64,000 bases of DNA from Rhodococcus sp. 14-2470-1b (GTDB taxonomy: Bacteria > Actinomycetota > Actinomycetes > Mycobacteriales > Mycobacteriaceae). The stretch spans positions 124,001-188,000 of the forward strand of contig NZ_NPFY01000004.1 in NCBI RefSeq assembly GCF_002259415.1. Direction: 5' to 3'. The notes under the pieces are model-generated. The model searched no databases, was not told the origin of the DNA, and saw only the letters and a program-made list of their open reading frames with translations. Shown here one piece after another: positions 63,783 through 64,000 of the stretch. The position numbers and the translations under genes are program-made. Position 1 is the stretch's first letter, and each line of letters begins with the position of its first letter.

Positions 63783-64000
63783 ATGAAGTCCCTGCCCACA
63801 CTCTCCCGCGTGAATTCCACCGCACCCACGCTGATCTTCATGGCCGGCGCGTCGATGGAGTCGGTGACCGACGACGCGGCACTTGCGGAGGCACTCGCCG
63901 AGTTCGCGCACGTCGTCTGGGTCGAGCCGGTCGAGTTGGACAGGTCAGGTTCGACCTCGGAGTCCAAGCACGTGCCGCGTCGTCGACGCAGAACCGCGAG
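63783..64000 (+). CDS. Probable glycosyltransferase, 5' end only
   Basis: ATG-initiated frame running off the right edge. 'TLIFMAGASMESVTDDAALA' followed by 'FAHVVWVEPVEL' resembles the first strands of actinobacterial GT-B glycosyltransferases. 72 codons visible, so assignment is tentative. Confidence 0.5.
   Translation, partial: MKSLPTLSRVNSTAPTLIFMAGASMESVTDDAALAEALAEFAHVVWVEPVELDRSGSTSESKHVPRRRRRTA

Overview
The window is GC-rich DNA carrying only chromosomal-type genes, densely packed and often overlapping by 1-8 bases, with many GTG and TTG starts. Mycofactocin genes, a GAF-type two-component system with an iron alcohol dehydrogenase, many acyl-CoA enzymes, and a cbs/metB/thiolase/SGNH-hydrolase neighbourhood resembling the mycobacterial Rv1074c-Rv1079 region all point to a mycolic-acid actinobacterium, most likely Rhodococcus or a close relative. 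I see no rRNA, tRNA, insertion sequence, phage gene, CRISPR array or replication origin. No stretch over 300 bases lacks a gene; the larger gaps (2055-2289, 23439-23661, 34338-34616, 37404-37635, 39641-39846) hold only promoters and hairpins as far as I can tell.

1-4.6 kb: a Tat-exported flavin amine oxidase with a Rid-family lipoprotein, facing an APC transporter and an IclR regulator. 4.5-10.2 kb: a mycofactocin locus (mftA-B-C-D plus a second mftD copy; mftR-mftM on the other strand). mftE and mftF are not in the window. 10.2-13.4 kb: a coupled operon of iron alcohol dehydrogenase, sensor kinase and response regulator, resembling the mycofactocin-linked Mno/MnoSR system of Mycolicibacterium smegmatis. 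Together these could make, use and regulate a redox cofactor for alcohol oxidation.

13.5-26.8 kb: an MFS exporter with its TetR, a glutamate-racemase paralogue, metB, a glutaryl-CoA-dehydrogenase-like enzyme, cbs, an SGNH hydrolase, a thiolase, a Bax-inhibitor-1 protein, a DUF5709-like acidic protein, an rRNA methyltransferase, a peroxiredoxin and a tyrosine phosphatase. 26.9-32.3 kb: what looks like a complete arginine oxygenase pathway (amino-acid 2-monooxygenase, amidase, guanidinobutyrase-type ureohydrolase) between an Lrp-type and a PucR-type regulator.

32.5-50 kb: a small protein coupled to TerC, Dps, small membrane proteins, an SRPBCC protein, a luciferase-like oxidoreductase and a Gfo/Idh oxidoreductase, a sirtuin, DinB, a STAS plus EAL-like/DICT signalling pair, a run of regulators with a YdeP-type molybdoenzyme and a secreted lipase, and a LacI-controlled sugar oxidoreductase/isomerase pair. 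50-57.5 kb: a glycan island of seven genes in two divergent, translationally coupled operons (WcbI-like acyltransferase and six glycosyltransferases). 57.5-64 kb: a small conserved protein, GlgX, a large acyl-CoA dehydrogenase, a butyrolactone-receptor-like TetR, IPP isomerase, a thioesterase, and the start of another probable glycosyltransferase cut by the window end.
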